A DNA stretch of 64,000 nt from Sneathiella sedimenti (GTDB lineage Bacteria > Pseudomonadota > Alphaproteobacteria > Sneathiellales > Sneathiellaceae): assembly GCF_017313765.1 (NCBI RefSeq), contig NZ_JAFLNC010000004.1, positions 372,001 to 436,000 on the forward strand, in the 5' to 3' direction. Positions within the stretch are counted from its first letter, which is position 1; each line of letters starts with the position of its first letter. The notes below the pieces were generated by a model. It searched no databases, was not told where the DNA came from, and was given only the letters and a program-made list of their open reading frames with translations. Of the stretch, positions 44,051-53,152 are shown piece after piece. The position numbers and the translations under genes are program-made.

Positions 44051-44929
44051 ATGTTTAGAGGATCGATTACAGCGCTTGTCACTCCGTTTGATGGAGAGCG
44101 CGTGGACGAAAAATCGTTTCAATCCTTCTGTGACTGGCAAATAAAATCCGGAACCAAGGCGTTAGTTCCTGTCGGCACCACCGGGGAGTCCCCGACGTTG
44201 AGCCATCCGGAACATGATCGCGTGGTGGAGCTGTGTGTCGAGGTCGCGAAAGGCCGTGTGCCGGTAATGGCCGGGGCAGGCTCCAACAATACGCTGGAAG
44301 CGATCCGCCTGACAAAGCATGCCAAGGCCGCCGGCGCCGATGCCGCGTTGATCGCCATGCCCTATTACAATAAGCCGACGCAGGAAGGTATGTACGCCCA
44401 TTACAAGGCCATCAATGACGCGGTGGATATCCCAATTTATATTTACAATATTCCGGGACGGTCGATCGTTGACATGATGCCGGAGACCATGGGGCGTCTG
44501 GCGAAGCTGAAAAACATCGTCGGGGTCAAGGATGCGACAGGCGATGTGGCGCGCGTCTCCCTGCAACGGCTGCATTGCGGCACGGACTTTAACCAGCTCT
44601 CCGGCGAAGACGGCTCGGCTATCGGGTTCAATGCGCATGGCGGAAATGGTTGTATCTCGGTGACGGCGAATGTTGCGCCAGAGCTGGCCGCCCAGATGCA
44701 GGAAGCGAGCCTTGCGGGGGATAACGCCAAAGCCATTGAGTTGCAGGATCGTCTGATGCCGCTCCATCGGGCGCTGTTCCTTGAATCGAGCCCGGCACCC
44801 ACCAAATATGCTCTATCATTGCTTGGCAAGTGCAAGCCGGACGTTCGTATGCCGATCATCCCGCTTGTAAAAGATGAAACCAAGCGCGCAATTGAGGCAG
44901 CGATGCGCCATGCGGGCATCCTGAACTAA
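44051..44929 (+). CDS. dapA: 4-hydroxy-tetrahydrodipicolinate synthase
   Basis: The 292-residue TIM-barrel enzyme condenses pyruvate with aspartate semialdehyde in lysine and diaminopimelate synthesis. The Schiff-base lysine is Lys160 in [10 protein letters not shown]. The [14 protein letters not shown] motif (Thr43/Thr44 region) and the tyrosine of [10 protein letters not shown] are present. ATG 44051 has TTGAGG eight bases upstream. smpB follows after 20 bases, so they likely form an operon. Confidence 0.97.
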   Translation: MFRGSITALVTPFDGERVDEKSFQSFCDWQIKSGTKALVPVGTTGESPTLSHPEHDRVVELCVEVAKGRVPVMAGAGSNNTLEAIRLTKHAKAAGADAALIAMPYYNKPTQEGMYAHYKAINDAVDIPIYIYNIPGRSIVDMMPETMGRLAKLKNIVGVKDATGDVARVSLQRLHCGTDFNQLSGEDGSAIGFNAHGGNGCISVTANVAPELAAQMQEASLAGDNAKAIELQDRLMPLHRALFLESSPAPTKYALSLLGKCKPDVRMPIIPLVKDETKRAIEAAMRHAGILN

Positions 44930-44949
44930 ACAAAGGGTCAGATACAGCT

Positions 44950-45402
44950 ATGGGCCGCACGATCGCGGAAAACCGAAAGGCCCGCTATAACTACTTCATT
45001 CATGAAGAGTTCGAGGCGGGATTGATCCTGCTCGGGACGGAGGTGAAGAGCCTCCGCGCCGGGCGGGCAAACATTCAGGATGCCTATGCATCTTTTGAAA
45101 ATAATGGCCTGTATCTGATCAACGCGCATATCTCGGAATATGGTCACGGCAACCGTAATAATCATGAGCCACTCCGCCCGCGTCAGCTGCTGATGCATAA
45201 AAAGGAAATCAGGAAAATTGCCGGTCAGATACAGAAGGCGGGGAAAACCTTGGTTCCGCTGTCGATGTATTTTAACGACCGCGGCATAGTCAAGGTGAAG
45301 GTCGGTCTCGCCTCGGGCAAGAAGCAGCATGACAAGCGCGCGACAGAACGCGACCGCGATTGGGGCCGAGAAAAGCAGCGGCTATTGAAAAGTAACCTCT
45401 GA
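44950..45402 (+). CDS. smpB: SsrA-binding protein SmpB
   Basis: The 150-residue protein binds tmRNA and is needed for trans-translation. It shows NRKARYNYFIHEEFEAGLIL followed by LGTEVKSLRAG, then NAHISEY and the basic C-terminal tail (GREKQRLLKSNL). Length is normal. The stop lies two bases from the end of the convergent DUF2235-PilZ gene. The tmRNA gene itself is not in this window. Confidence 0.97.
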   Translation: MGRTIAENRKARYNYFIHEEFEAGLILLGTEVKSLRAGRANIQDAYASFENNGLYLINAHISEYGHGNRNNHEPLRPRQLLMHKKEIRKIAGQIQKAGKTLVPLSMYFNDRGIVKVKVGLASGKKQHDKRATERDRDWGREKQRLLKSNL

Positions 45403-45404
45403 AA

Positions 45405-46760
45405 TTACGAGGCTGTCATTTCCGCGGGAAGTGGGTTTGTGAATTCTAGGCCGAGAAAATTATCCTGCGCCCAGACCACTCGGCTTTTCAGGCCTTCCGA
45501 AAATGCGCGAGAGGATTGCAGGACAAGCTGTGTGCCCTTTGGCAGCTTTCCCTGATACCAGACTTTCGCGCCTGACTGGCTAAAGTCGACCAGGCTGACA
45601 TTCATCTTTGTCTCGTTTGTGATGATAAAGCCCGGCCAGTCAATTTTAGTGCGGGGGTGGCGCCGTTTGTTGGCCGTGGCGTCCATTTTCTCCCGAAAGA
45701 CGGGGATGTCGCTGTCGGACAGGCTCGCCAATTGGCGGGGCCGGTATTTCTTGTCCAGCTCCCGGCGTTTCAGAACGGATTCATGAAGTTTTTCCGGCTC
45801 GAATTCAGGCGGAAACCCTTTCCCCGCAAACCCGACGGGGCGATTGAACACCTGCTTGAACGGCACGCGAATACCCATGACTTTTCTGCGGTTCATCGCG
45901 ATCCTGCCCATGACGTCGGGCATAATCAGTTCTTCCAGTTTCTTCATATTAACATGCAGGCCCTGTTCGGCTGCCCGGTCCAGCAACCAGCGCAATGCAA
46001 TATCGGAAAGCCGGCTGTCACGTCGCCCGCCGACAATATTCTCGTGGGAACCGGGGAACCAGACCTGTTCCACCGCCTTTGTCGCGGGTGAATGCACACC
46101 GGTCCAGAGGCCCGGCTTGAAACGGCTGCGCCGCTCATCCAGCGCGAGGGCCTGATAGGCGCTCTCGACATTGGCGTTGACCTTGTGATCGTGAAAGGTC
46201 ATCCAGCTTTGCGATATCCGGTGAAGGCCGGGCAGGGGAAGGCCATGGCTGCCGACCGTATCCCAGCAGCCGAGAAAGCGGATGCGTGCCGGCTGGGACG
46301 GAAGATGATCGGCGAGGGCCTTTGCGCCCGGCGTATCGAGAGCTTCGGCCGGAATCTGGCTGTACTCGTACGCTTCCGGCAGCAGGTTGAGTTTTTCCGG
46401 GGGCAATATGCCAACCTTGTCCAGCAGGTCGGTCAGTCGCCGGATATTGCAGGCGCCAAGGCCCGCGCCGAATAGATAGATCTCGTCGTCCTCGCCCCGG
46501 TAGTTATGTGAGAGAAAAGTGTAGCTGTTGAATATTTCCGCTTTCATGCCGAGGCCGAATGTCCGCTGCATTAATCGCCGATGAAGGCCGGGCTTTGCTT
46601 GCAGATCGTGCAGGTAGCGGACCTGCTCGTTGCCGCTGTCATTGTGTTCCGCGATGGCATGGAAAGCGAGGGTGGCATTGCCGGGAACGCGCCGTTTCTT
46701 GCTCCGGAATTGCGGGGCAATCCAGCTGCCGTCACTCAGAACCACAAGTTTTCGAGCCAT
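45405..46760 (-). CDS. DUF2235-like alpha/beta-hydrolase domain fused to a PilZ domain; catalytic serine lost
   Basis: The 451-residue protein has an N-terminal DUF2235 (Tle1-like hydrolase) fold: LVVLSDGSW, FLGCWDTVGSHGLP with Asp167, and WFPGSHENIVGG with His239. The nucleophile elbow, normally GFSRGA, reads GAGLGA at residues 98-103, so the serine is replaced by Gly100. The C-terminal ~85 residues are a PilZ domain with both cyclic-di-GMP motifs, RRHPR (366-370) and DFSQSG (392-397). No membrane segment or T6SS gene is seen. It is probably a cyclic-di-GMP-responsive pseudo-hydrolase. ATG 46760 has AGGAAAG upstream. Confidence 0.85.
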   Translation of the reverse strand: MARKLVVLSDGSWIAPQFRSKKRRVPGNATLAFHAIAEHNDSGNEQVRYLHDLQAKPGLHRRLMQRTFGLGMKAEIFNSYTFLSHNYRGEDDEIYLFGAGLGACNIRRLTDLLDKVGILPPEKLNLLPEAYEYSQIPAEALDTPGAKALADHLPSQPARIRFLGCWDTVGSHGLPLPGLHRISQSWMTFHDHKVNANVESAYQALALDERRSRFKPGLWTGVHSPATKAVEQVWFPGSHENIVGGRRDSRLSDIALRWLLDRAAEQGLHVNMKKLEELIMPDVMGRIAMNRRKVMGIRVPFKQVFNRPVGFAGKGFPPEFEPEKLHESVLKRRELDKKYRPRQLASLSDSDIPVFREKMDATANKRRHPRTKIDWPGFIITNETKMNVSLVDFSQSGAKVWYQGKLPKGTQLVLQSSRAFSEGLKSRVVWAQDNFLGLEFTNPLPAEMTAS

Positions 46761-47067
46761 AATCTTTCCTTTGTTAGTCAGATAATTATAGCATAGCGAG
46801 TGTCGCGGGCAGCCTCGCAGTCAATGTCCGCAACGATTTTATAGTTATTATGGTTATACAGCAGCACTCTCTGCCTAAAGCGCCACGAACATTGTAAACG
46901 TATTTTGCCCTCTCATTCCATGAAAAAATAGGATGCCATAGCCGAGGGTAAATTAGTCAGGAAAATGAACGGCTTGAAATGAGTGTGACGGCGCAAAAAC
47001 ACTCGCATTTAAAATGTAAATCCTGAACAATAGCAATCACAGATTATTGTTATGAAGAGAGAGGGAT
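46761..47067. other. Divergent intergenic region, no gene seen
   Basis: These 307 AT-rich bases lie between the divergent DUF2235-PilZ gene and the lipoprotein gene. The part next to the lipoprotein (about 46980-47060) probably holds its promoter. I see no coding frame, RNA gene or clear motif. Confidence 0.5.
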
Positions 47068-47718
47068 ATGATGGAGTTTTCGAGAATGATGAAAGTCATG
47101 CTGCTGGCTGCTGTGCTGATTGGCCTTTCGGCCTGTGCATCTAGTCGAAGCACCGTTTCCATTAATACGCCGGAAAATATCTCAAATCCCGCAAATGGTG
47201 TTCAGGTTACACTGACAGTTGTGGATGAACGGAAATTTGAAGTTGATCCAGGCTTGCCTGAAATACCCTCTCTTTCAAAAGACGAGCACAATGATGCGTC
47301 GATTAAGGCGCGGGCCATTGGACGAAAAAGGAATGAATGGGGCGCGGCGCTTGGCGACGTGATCCTCCCGGAAGGCCATACCGTTGCCGGGGTTATGAAA
47401 GGATATATGGAGAACGCGTTCCGCGAGGCAGGATACGTAGTGCTGAACGAAGGGGACCAAGGCTATGATGCGGCCGCGCCGGTGACTGTTCACATAATTC
47501 AATACTGGTGCTGGCTGGCAATGATGAAAGGTATGAGCAATATTTCCGAGATTGTAGTGAAGGGGCCAATCCCCATCTTGGAACCCGCAATCGTGGTTCA
47601 AAACGAATACACAAATGTAAAAATGTTCGCTTTTGACAGTGTTTGGCAGGAAACGGCGACCAACGGGATGAAGTTGCTGTCCGAAAAACTGACAATAGAG
47701 CTGAAGAAAGCTCAGTAA
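47068..47718 (+). CDS. Putative lipoprotein of unknown function
   Basis: The 216-residue product has a lipoprotein signal peptide with lipobox LSAC (Cys near residue 23). The mature part starts with a Ser/Thr-rich linker and contains PENISNPANGVQVTLTVVDE. The layout of lipobox, then a VDxRxxxxDxG-like strand and helices resembles YajG-type lipoproteins, but similarity is weak. A GAGAGAGGG site precedes the ATG. It stands alone, convergent with the NYN gene. Confidence 0.75.
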   Translation: MMEFSRMMKVMLLAAVLIGLSACASSRSTVSINTPENISNPANGVQVTLTVVDERKFEVDPGLPEIPSLSKDEHNDASIKARAIGRKRNEWGAALGDVILPEGHTVAGVMKGYMENAFREAGYVVLNEGDQGYDAAAPVTVHIIQYWCWLAMMKGMSNISEIVVKGPIPILEPAIVVQNEYTNVKMFAFDSVWQETATNGMKLLSEKLTIELKKAQ

Positions 47719-47731
47719 TAACCTAAAAGAT

Positions 47732-47765
47732 CGAGGAAATTGCCGCTAATCAGGCGATTTCCTCG
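47732..47765. terminator. Hairpin between the convergent lipoprotein and NYN genes
   Basis: CGAGGAAATTGCC at 47732-47744 pairs with GGCGATTTCCTCG at 47753-47765 (13 pairs, one wobble). It overlaps the NYN stop codon. There is no T-run, so it may stabilise RNA ends or block read-through weakly. Confidence 0.5.
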
Positions 47766-48355
47766 GCATCTTCATAAGGCTCGAAATCGCCCGGGTAATC
47801 GTCATAGTCCCGGTCGGATTTCTGACCGGCGGCACGACCGACCTTTTTCTCGAGATCTTTCAATTCAATAAAGAAATCCGCCTGGCGGCGCAATTCATCG
47901 GCGATCATTGGCGGCTGTGACTTGACGGTGCTGACGACACTGACGCGTACACCCTGGCGCTGGATCGATTCAACGAGTCGGCGGAAGTCGCCATCGCCGG
48001 AGAATAGCACCGCATGATCGATATGCTTGGCGAGTTCCATCATGTCGATGGCCAGCTCGATATCCATATTGCCCTTGTATTTCCGGCGCCCAGCGGAATC
48101 CGTAAATTCCTTGGTTGGCTTTGTCACCATGGTGTAGCCGTTATAGTCGAGCCAGTCGACAAGGGGACGAATGGGGGAATATTCCTGATCTTCAATGAGC
48201 GCGGTATAGTAAAAAGCGCGAACAAGGCGTCCCTGTGTGGCAAATTCACCGAGCAGTCTTTTATAATCGATGTCAAATCCAAGCGCCCGGGCAGCAGCGT
48301 ATAAATTGGAGCCATCGATGAAAAGAGCAATTCGCTCCTCTGAATAAAAAGGCAT
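47750..48355 (-). CDS. NYN domain (LabA/DUF88-like) protein
   Basis: The ~201-residue protein has the NYN (PIN-like) nuclease motifs: IALFIDGSNLYAAARALGFD with the first acidic residue, GNMDIELAIDMMELA, and AVLFSGDGDFRRLVESIQRQ. These acids form the metal site of LabA/Limkain-type predicted ribonucleases. The C-terminus is acidic and tyrosine-rich. ATG 48355 is preferred; two more codons upstream are open. Divergent from folK. Its RNA target is unknown. Confidence 0.9.
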   Translation of the reverse strand: MPFYSEERIALFIDGSNLYAAARALGFDIDYKRLLGEFATQGRLVRAFYYTALIEDQEYSPIRPLVDWLDYNGYTMVTKPTKEFTDSAGRRKYKGNMDIELAIDMMELAKHIDHAVLFSGDGDFRRLVESIQRQGVRVSVVSTVKSQPPMIADELRRQADFFIELKDLEKKVGRAAGQKSDRDYDDYPGDFEPYEDAEEIA

Positions 48356-48535
48356 TACCACTTCCGCATTTAATATTATAAATAGTTCTTCGTGTGTTCG
48401 CTTACGCTCCCTAGTCTTTCATCAATAGCAAAATTATTTGTAATTCTCTAGATAAGAAATGCATGTCATCGTGGTGATTGTGATGAAATGATGCTGAAAA
48501 CGAGGCATTTTAATGGTTTTTGAGGAAAATTTTAG

Positions 48536-49054
48536 GTGATATTGATCGGATTAGGGGCAAATATGCCACATCCAGACTATGGCGGTCCGCTAGATACGCT
48601 GTCGGAGGCCGTCCGTCACCTTCGCAAGTCTGTCGATGTTCTGCATCAGTCCAGCTGGTATCGGTCAGCCCCGGTGCCCGCATCAGATCAACCGTGGTTT
48701 GTAAACGCGGTGCTTGCCGTTGACACGAAAATGACTCACTTGGAGCTATTAGCTGCGTTGCACAAGACGGAGCGTCATTTCGGCCGTATTCGCCGCCAGC
48801 GGTGGGAAGCCCGCGTGCTCGATCTTGACCTGCTCGTTTACCACGACCTGGTGACGGAAAATCAGGATCAGTTGGCCGGCCCTGTCCTGCCGCACCCTCA
48901 TATGCAGGAGCGGGCGTTTGTCCTCGCCCCGATCGCCGAAATAGCGCCGGAATGGCGCCATCCGGTAAGCCGTTTGCGGGCGTCGGACCTGCTTGCAATG
49001 CTGCCATCGGAGCAACCATTTGACGTTGTCGGTGTGGAGGATAACTCCCGCTGA
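48536..49054 (+). CDS. folK: 6-hydroxymethyl-7,8-dihydropterin pyrophosphokinase
   Basis: The 172-residue enzyme transfers pyrophosphate from ATP to the pterin in folate synthesis. It has GLGANMP at the N-terminus, SSWYRSAPV, RWEARVLDLDLLVY with the metal-binding aspartates, and the LPHPHMQERAFVL motif. The start is GTG 48536 with GAGGAAA nine bases upstream. No other folate genes are nearby. Confidence 0.96.
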   Translation: MILIGLGANMPHPDYGGPLDTLSEAVRHLRKSVDVLHQSSWYRSAPVPASDQPWFVNAVLAVDTKMTHLELLAALHKTERHFGRIRRQRWEARVLDLDLLVYHDLVTENQDQLAGPVLPHPHMQERAFVLAPIAEIAPEWRHPVSRLRASDLLAMLPSEQPFDVVGVEDNSR

Positions 49055-49118
49055 TGCGAAAAAGTGACAAAATGGCTTAAAGTCGCCATATTTCAACGGT
49101 TTTTTATGTCACTTTATC

Positions 49119-49147
49119 TTGCTATCCGCTGCGCAAACGCATATGTA
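49119..49147 (+). promoter_or_regulatory. Candidate sigma-70 promoter of rpoZ
   Basis: TTGCTA at 49119-49124 and TATGTA at 49142-49147 are separated by 17 bases and lie 35 bases upstream of rpoZ. Match to consensus is moderate. Confidence 0.35.
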
Positions 49148-49181
49148 GGAATCTAATCACAGACAATTGGAGTTACTGTAA

Positions 49182-49586
49182 ATGGCACGCGTCACTGTTG
49201 AAGATTGCGTAGAAAGAGTTCCTAACCGTTTTGAGATCGTTCTGCTGGCTGCGCGCCGGGCGCGGGAAATCGCCGCAGGTTCGATGCTGACCGTTGATCG
49301 GGATAACGATAAAAACCCAGTCGTCTCGCTTCGTGAAATCGGCGATGGCACGATTGAGCTCGATGAACTGAAAGACAACCTTGTGCACTCGCTGCAACGC
49401 CGCGTCGAGGTGGATGAGCCTGAGGAAGACAACATGGCTGCTCTGATGAGTGCCAGCAATGAATGGGCCGGTGTTATTCAGGAAAATACCGCTGTCGAAA
49501 CTTTTTCAGCCGATGAGATCGGCGCAACGGAAGCAGATACACCGGCAGCAGAAACGAATGCCGATGAACCTCTCGCTGATAGCTGA
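49182..49586 (+). CDS. rpoZ: RNA polymerase omega subunit
   Basis: The 134-residue protein begins [20 protein letters not shown] followed by [10 protein letters not shown], the standard omega N-terminus. It assists assembly of core RNA polymerase and forms part of a ppGpp site. The acidic C-terminal tail is typical of alphaproteobacteria. It precedes the ppGpp synthetase gene (rsh), an order widely conserved. ATG has TTGGAG upstream. Confidence 0.97.
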   Translation: MARVTVEDCVERVPNRFEIVLLAARRAREIAAGSMLTVDRDNDKNPVVSLREIGDGTIELDELKDNLVHSLQRRVEVDEPEEDNMAALMSASNEWAGVIQENTAVETFSADEIGATEADTPAAETNADEPLADS

Positions 49587-49600
49587 TCGGAACAAAGGTA

Positions 49601-49645
49601 AACCCCGGCATTTACAACACGACAGTTCGATCGTAATGCCGGGTT
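49601..49645 (+). repeat. Hairpin between rpoZ and rsh
   Basis: AACCCCGGCATTTAC and GTAATGCCGGGTT can pair with two single-base bulges around a loop of about 17 bases. No strong T-run follows. It might attenuate or process the rpoZ-rsh transcript. Confidence 0.4.
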
Positions 49646-49700
49646 CGGCGAGTTTGAGTTTCAGTATCTGTACCCAGTTTATTAGTTTGTGTTGTCAGCA

Positions 49701-49730
49701 AGGGGAGGGCGGCACTTGTCCGCCTTGTAG
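49701..49730 (+). promoter_or_regulatory. Ribosome-site-plus-hairpin leader of rsh
   Basis: The best Shine-Dalgarno stretch, AGGGGAGG at 49701-49708, is 28 bases from the ATG. GGCGG and CCGCC (49708-49712, 49720-49724) can pair and shorten this distance. An in-frame TAG at 49728 rules out a longer protein. Confidence 0.3.
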
Positions 49731-49736
49731 TTGCTG

Positions 49737-51890
49737 ATGCTTCGTCAGGTTGAACTCGTAGATCGTGTTTTACGTTATGATCCTCAGGCCGATGAGGATC
49801 TTCTCAACCGGGCATATATTTTTACCGTTAAAGCCCATGGTAGCCAGGTGCGGGCCTCGGGCGACCCCTATTTTTCCCATCCGATCGAAGTCGCCGGTAT
49901 CCTGACGGAGCTGAAGCTCGATACTGCGACGATCGTAACGGCCCTCCTGCATGACACGATTGAGGATACGGTCGCCACGAAAGAGCAGATCGAGGAAATG
50001 TTCGGAAGCGAAATTGCCGGCCTCGTCGATGGCGTTACCAAGCTCTCGCAGATCGAGCTGCAATCCGACAAGACGAAACAGGGCGAGAATTTTCGCAAGC
50101 TTCTTCTGGCGATGTCCAATGATATCCGCGTCCTGCTGGTCAAGCTGGCGGACCGGCTGCATAATATGCGGACCCTGCATTTCATCAAGAACCCCGAAAA
50201 ACGCAAACGCATTGCCACCGAGACAATGGAGATCTACGCGCCACTGGCGGAGCGGATCGGCATGCAGAACTTCCGCGATGATCTGGAAGACCTTGCCTTT
50301 ATTGAACTGAATAACGAGGCCCGGAACTCGATAAAGCGGCGGTTGGAATATCTGCGTGCCGAGGGCGAGGACCTGGTTGAGCGGATCGTTGAGACGCTGA
50401 AGAAGGATGTCGATGCCGCCGAGATAAAAGCCGAGATATATGGCCGGGAAAAGCGGTTCTACTCAATCTGGCGCAAGATGGAGAAAAACAATGTCTCCTT
50501 CGAGCAGCTGGCTGACATCATTGCATTCCGCATTATCGTTGATTCTGTCGAAGAGTGCTATCATGTGCTCGGCATCCTGCACGCCAAATATTCAATGGTT
50601 CCGGGTCGTTTCAAGGATTACATCTCGATCCCGAAGCGCAACAACTACCGCTCCATCCACACAACGATTATCGGACCGGAAAAACAGCGGATCGAGGTGC
50701 AGATCCGCTCCAAGGAAATGCACCAGACCAATGAATATGGTGTTGCCGCCCATTGGCAATATAAGGAAAACCTCCAGAATGTGAAGGAAGGCAAGCAGTA
50801 TCGCTGGCTTCGTGAACTGCTTGAGATTCTGGAAAACACGGTCGATCCGGATGAATTCCTTGAACATACGAAACTCAGCATGTTCCAGGACCAGGTGTTC
50901 TGCTTTACACCAAAAGGGGACTTGATTTCCCTGCCACAGGGAAGCAGCCCTGTTGATTTTGCCTATGCGGTCCATACGGATGTCGGTAACACCTGCGTCG
51001 GTGCCAAGATCAACAGCCGTCAGGCTCCGCTTCGAACCCCGCTCCGCAATGGGGACCAGGTCGAGATCCTGCGCTCCAAGAACCAGACACCCTCGCCAAC
51101 CTGGGAAAGCTTTGTCGTAAGCGGCAAGGCGCGCTCGGCCATTCGCCGTTTCACCCGGATGAAGCAGCGCGGTCAGTATATCGAGCTTGGCAAGGCGATC
51201 GCGGAGAAGGCGTTCCGTGTTGAGGGAAAGAAGTTTGCTGAAAAGGCATTACAGACCGCCGTTAAAGTCTGGAATCAGGAAAATATTGACGATGTCTACT
51301 CCATGCTGGGCGATGGGTCCCGCACTGGCCGACAATTGATAGAGGTCATTTTTCCTGGCGAGAGCCGCAAGCCAGAAGACGATAACGTCGTTCCGATTAC
51401 CCGGAACAAATCGAAATCCGACCGCAACAAAAAGAAGCATTCCATTCCCATTAGGGGCCTGATTCCCGGTATGGCCATGCATCTTGCTGGCTGTTGTCAT
51501 CCGCTGCCGGGAGATCGTATCGTAGGGATCGTCAGCACGGGGCGCGGTGTCACGATCCACACCATCGATTGTGACACCCTTGAACAATTTGCCGACGTGC
51601 CGGAACGCTGGCTTGATGTTTCCTGGGATGAAGACAGCGGGGAGGCCGGGCTTCCCGTCGGCCGGATATCTATTATTATGGCGAACGAACCGGGTGCGTT
51701 ATCGGGGGTCACGTCGACGATTGCGTCTAATAATGGCAACATAAACAATTTATCAATCGTCAATCGAAGCCAGGATTTTTTCGAGATGCTGATCGATATT
51801 CAGGTCAAGGATGTCCGTCATCTGACCAATATAATTGCGGCGCTGCGGGCGGATCCTGTGATAAGTTCAGTTGAGAGATCGGCCGGTTAG
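49737..51890 (+). CDS. rsh: Bifunctional (p)ppGpp synthetase/hydrolase Rsh
   Basis: The 717-residue RelA/SpoT homologue makes and degrades ppGpp. The hydrolase domain keeps the metal site: His48 in FSHPIEVAG and His72-Asp73 in ALLHDTIEDT. The synthetase domain shows PKRNNYRSIHTTI and EVQIRSKEMHQTNEYGVAAH. TGS (about 385-445) and C-terminal ACT domains follow, so both activities should be present, as in the single alphaproteobacterial Rsh. ATG 49737 is chosen; TTG 49731 is possible. ppGpp acts with DksA, encoded at 24024. Confidence 0.96.
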   Translation: MLRQVELVDRVLRYDPQADEDLLNRAYIFTVKAHGSQVRASGDPYFSHPIEVAGILTELKLDTATIVTALLHDTIEDTVATKEQIEEMFGSEIAGLVDGVTKLSQIELQSDKTKQGENFRKLLLAMSNDIRVLLVKLADRLHNMRTLHFIKNPEKRKRIATETMEIYAPLAERIGMQNFRDDLEDLAFIELNNEARNSIKRRLEYLRAEGEDLVERIVETLKKDVDAAEIKAEIYGREKRFYSIWRKMEKNNVSFEQLADIIAFRIIVDSVEECYHVLGILHAKYSMVPGRFKDYISIPKRNNYRSIHTTIIGPEKQRIEVQIRSKEMHQTNEYGVAAHWQYKENLQNVKEGKQYRWLRELLEILENTVDPDEFLEHTKLSMFQDQVFCFTPKGDLISLPQGSSPVDFAYAVHTDVGNTCVGAKINSRQAPLRTPLRNGDQVEILRSKNQTPSPTWESFVVSGKARSAIRRFTRMKQRGQYIELGKAIAEKAFRVEGKKFAEKALQTAVKVWNQENIDDVYSMLGDGSRTGRQLIEVIFPGESRKPEDDNVVPITRNKSKSDRNKKKHSIPIRGLIPGMAMHLAGCCHPLPGDRIVGIVSTGRGVTIHTIDCDTLEQFADVPERWLDVSWDEDSGEAGLPVGRISIIMANEPGALSGVTSTIASNNGNINNLSIVNRSQDFFEMLIDIQVKDVRHLTNIIAALRADPVISSVERSAG

Positions 51891-51922
51891 CAATTCCCGG
51901 GCAAAAAAATGAAGAGGTAAGT

Positions 51923-52510
51923 ATGAAAGAGGATGAAATCCTGTCCCATTTCCGGGAAACGAATGCCTTGCTGGAAGGGCATTTCCTGTTGAGCTCCGGG
52001 TTGCATTCCGACCGGTACCTTCAATGTGCGAAGGTGTTGATGTATCCGGACCGGGCCGCGATATTGTGTCGGGCACTGGCGGACAAGGTAGCGGAGACTC
52101 TCGGTGAGAATGCGGTCGATATCGTGGTAGCGCCGGCCATGGGCGGCATTATCGTCGGATATGAACTGGCGCGGCAACTGGCGGTTCCGGGAATTTTCAC
52201 CGAGCGGGAAAATGGCGAGTTCACATTGCGCCGCGGATTTCAGCTCACACCCGGAGCCCGGGTCATAATGTCCGAAGATATTGTGACGACAGGTAAATCC
52301 AGCCGCGAATGTATCGCGGCCATTCAGGCGGCAGGTGGAGAAGTTGTCGGGGCGACCTGCCTGATTGACCGTTCAAACGGGAGCGCCGATGTTGGCGTGC
52401 CCCTGATCTCGCTGCTGCAGATGGAAGTCAAGACCTATGAGCCTGATAAGCTGCCGCCGGATCTCGCCGCGACGCCGGCTGTAAAGCCGGGCAGCCGGAA
52501 CCTCAAGTAA
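51923..52510 (+). CDS. pyrE: Orotate phosphoribosyltransferase
   Basis: The 195-residue enzyme joins orotate and PRPP to give OMP in pyrimidine synthesis. It has the PRPP loop VIMSEDIVTTGKSSRE and the N-terminal substrate region LLSSGLHSDRYLQCAK. Length is usual for the short alphaproteobacterial form. It follows rsh by 32 bases and precedes the DUF2062 gene by 21, in one conserved unit. AAGAGGTAAGT precedes the ATG. Confidence 0.96.
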   Translation: MKEDEILSHFRETNALLEGHFLLSSGLHSDRYLQCAKVLMYPDRAAILCRALADKVAETLGENAVDIVVAPAMGGIIVGYELARQLAVPGIFTERENGEFTLRRGFQLTPGARVIMSEDIVTTGKSSRECIAAIQAAGGEVVGATCLIDRSNGSADVGVPLISLLQMEVKTYEPDKLPPDLAATPAVKPGSRNLK

Positions 52511-52531
52511 TCTATAAAGAGTGTTGCCCGA

Positions 52532-53152
52532 ATGTTTCGCCGTCGCCAGAAAACAACAAGAATAAAGCAACTGGCTGATTTTGTCTGGCCGGCAATCGGT
52601 TTTCGGCGCTCGTCGAAATATGTCGGCTATCGGCTTGCGCGGCTGAAAGGCTCGCCTTACAGCCTTGCGGCCGGCTTCGCGTTCGGCGCGGCGATATCCT
52701 TCTCGCCATTTGTCGGCTTGCATTTTATTCTGAGCGGTCTGCTGGCATGGATCTTTCGGGCAAGCATCCTGGCGTCCGCCCTAGGTACAGCAATCGGCAA
52801 CCCCTGGACCTTTCCCTTTATCTGGACAATGTTATATCAGGTCGGGCGGTGGATTTTGGGGGATGCACCCGGGAATGCAGAACTTTCAGATGCCAGCTTC
52901 AAGGCATTTTTTGACGGGATACTGGCGGGCCAATGGACCCTAGTTTCGCATATCTTTTATGAAATTATTCACCCCATGCTGGTTTCTTTCCTGCCGATCT
53001 CCATATTGGTGTGGATCATTTTTTTCTATCCCTTGCAGGCTTTGATCCGTAGATTTCAGGAGAAAAGAATACAATTGATCCTGAAAGCGCAAGCTCGGAA
53101 GGCAAATAAACAGATCGCAAGAGGCAAGAATCTGGGAGTGTCGGAGAAATGA
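52532..53152 (+). CDS. DUF2062 membrane protein
   Basis: The 206-residue protein has three predicted membrane segments in the DUF2062 pattern: [20 protein letters not shown], a second after [20 protein letters not shown], and a third near [20 protein letters not shown]. The GNPWT motif is diagnostic. Function is unknown for the family. The last bases overlap the pdxJ start by four, so it is translationally coupled to pdxJ; the gene pair is common in alphaproteobacteria. Confidence 0.9.
   Translation: MFRRRQKTTRIKQLADFVWPAIGFRRSSKYVGYRLARLKGSPYSLAAGFAFGAAISFSPFVGLHFILSGLLAWIFRASILASALGTAIGNPWTFPFIWTMLYQVGRWILGDAPGNAELSDASFKAFFDGILAGQWTLVSHIFYEIIHPMLVSFLPISILVWIIFFYPLQALIRRFQEKRIQLILKAQARKANKQIARGKNLGVSEK

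Noticed and set aside
43842-44144. Cysteine-rich 100-codon frame (MPKCDCAGCGNA...) in the pepN-dapA gap
   Set aside because: Its second half runs out of frame through the first 90 bases of dapA, it has no good ribosome site, and the in-frame dapA start is well supported.
45405-46760. Type VI secretion phospholipase effector (Tle1)
   Set aside because: The DUF2235 fold suggests it, but the catalytic serine is absent, a PilZ domain is fused, and no vgrG, immunity or T6SS gene is nearby.
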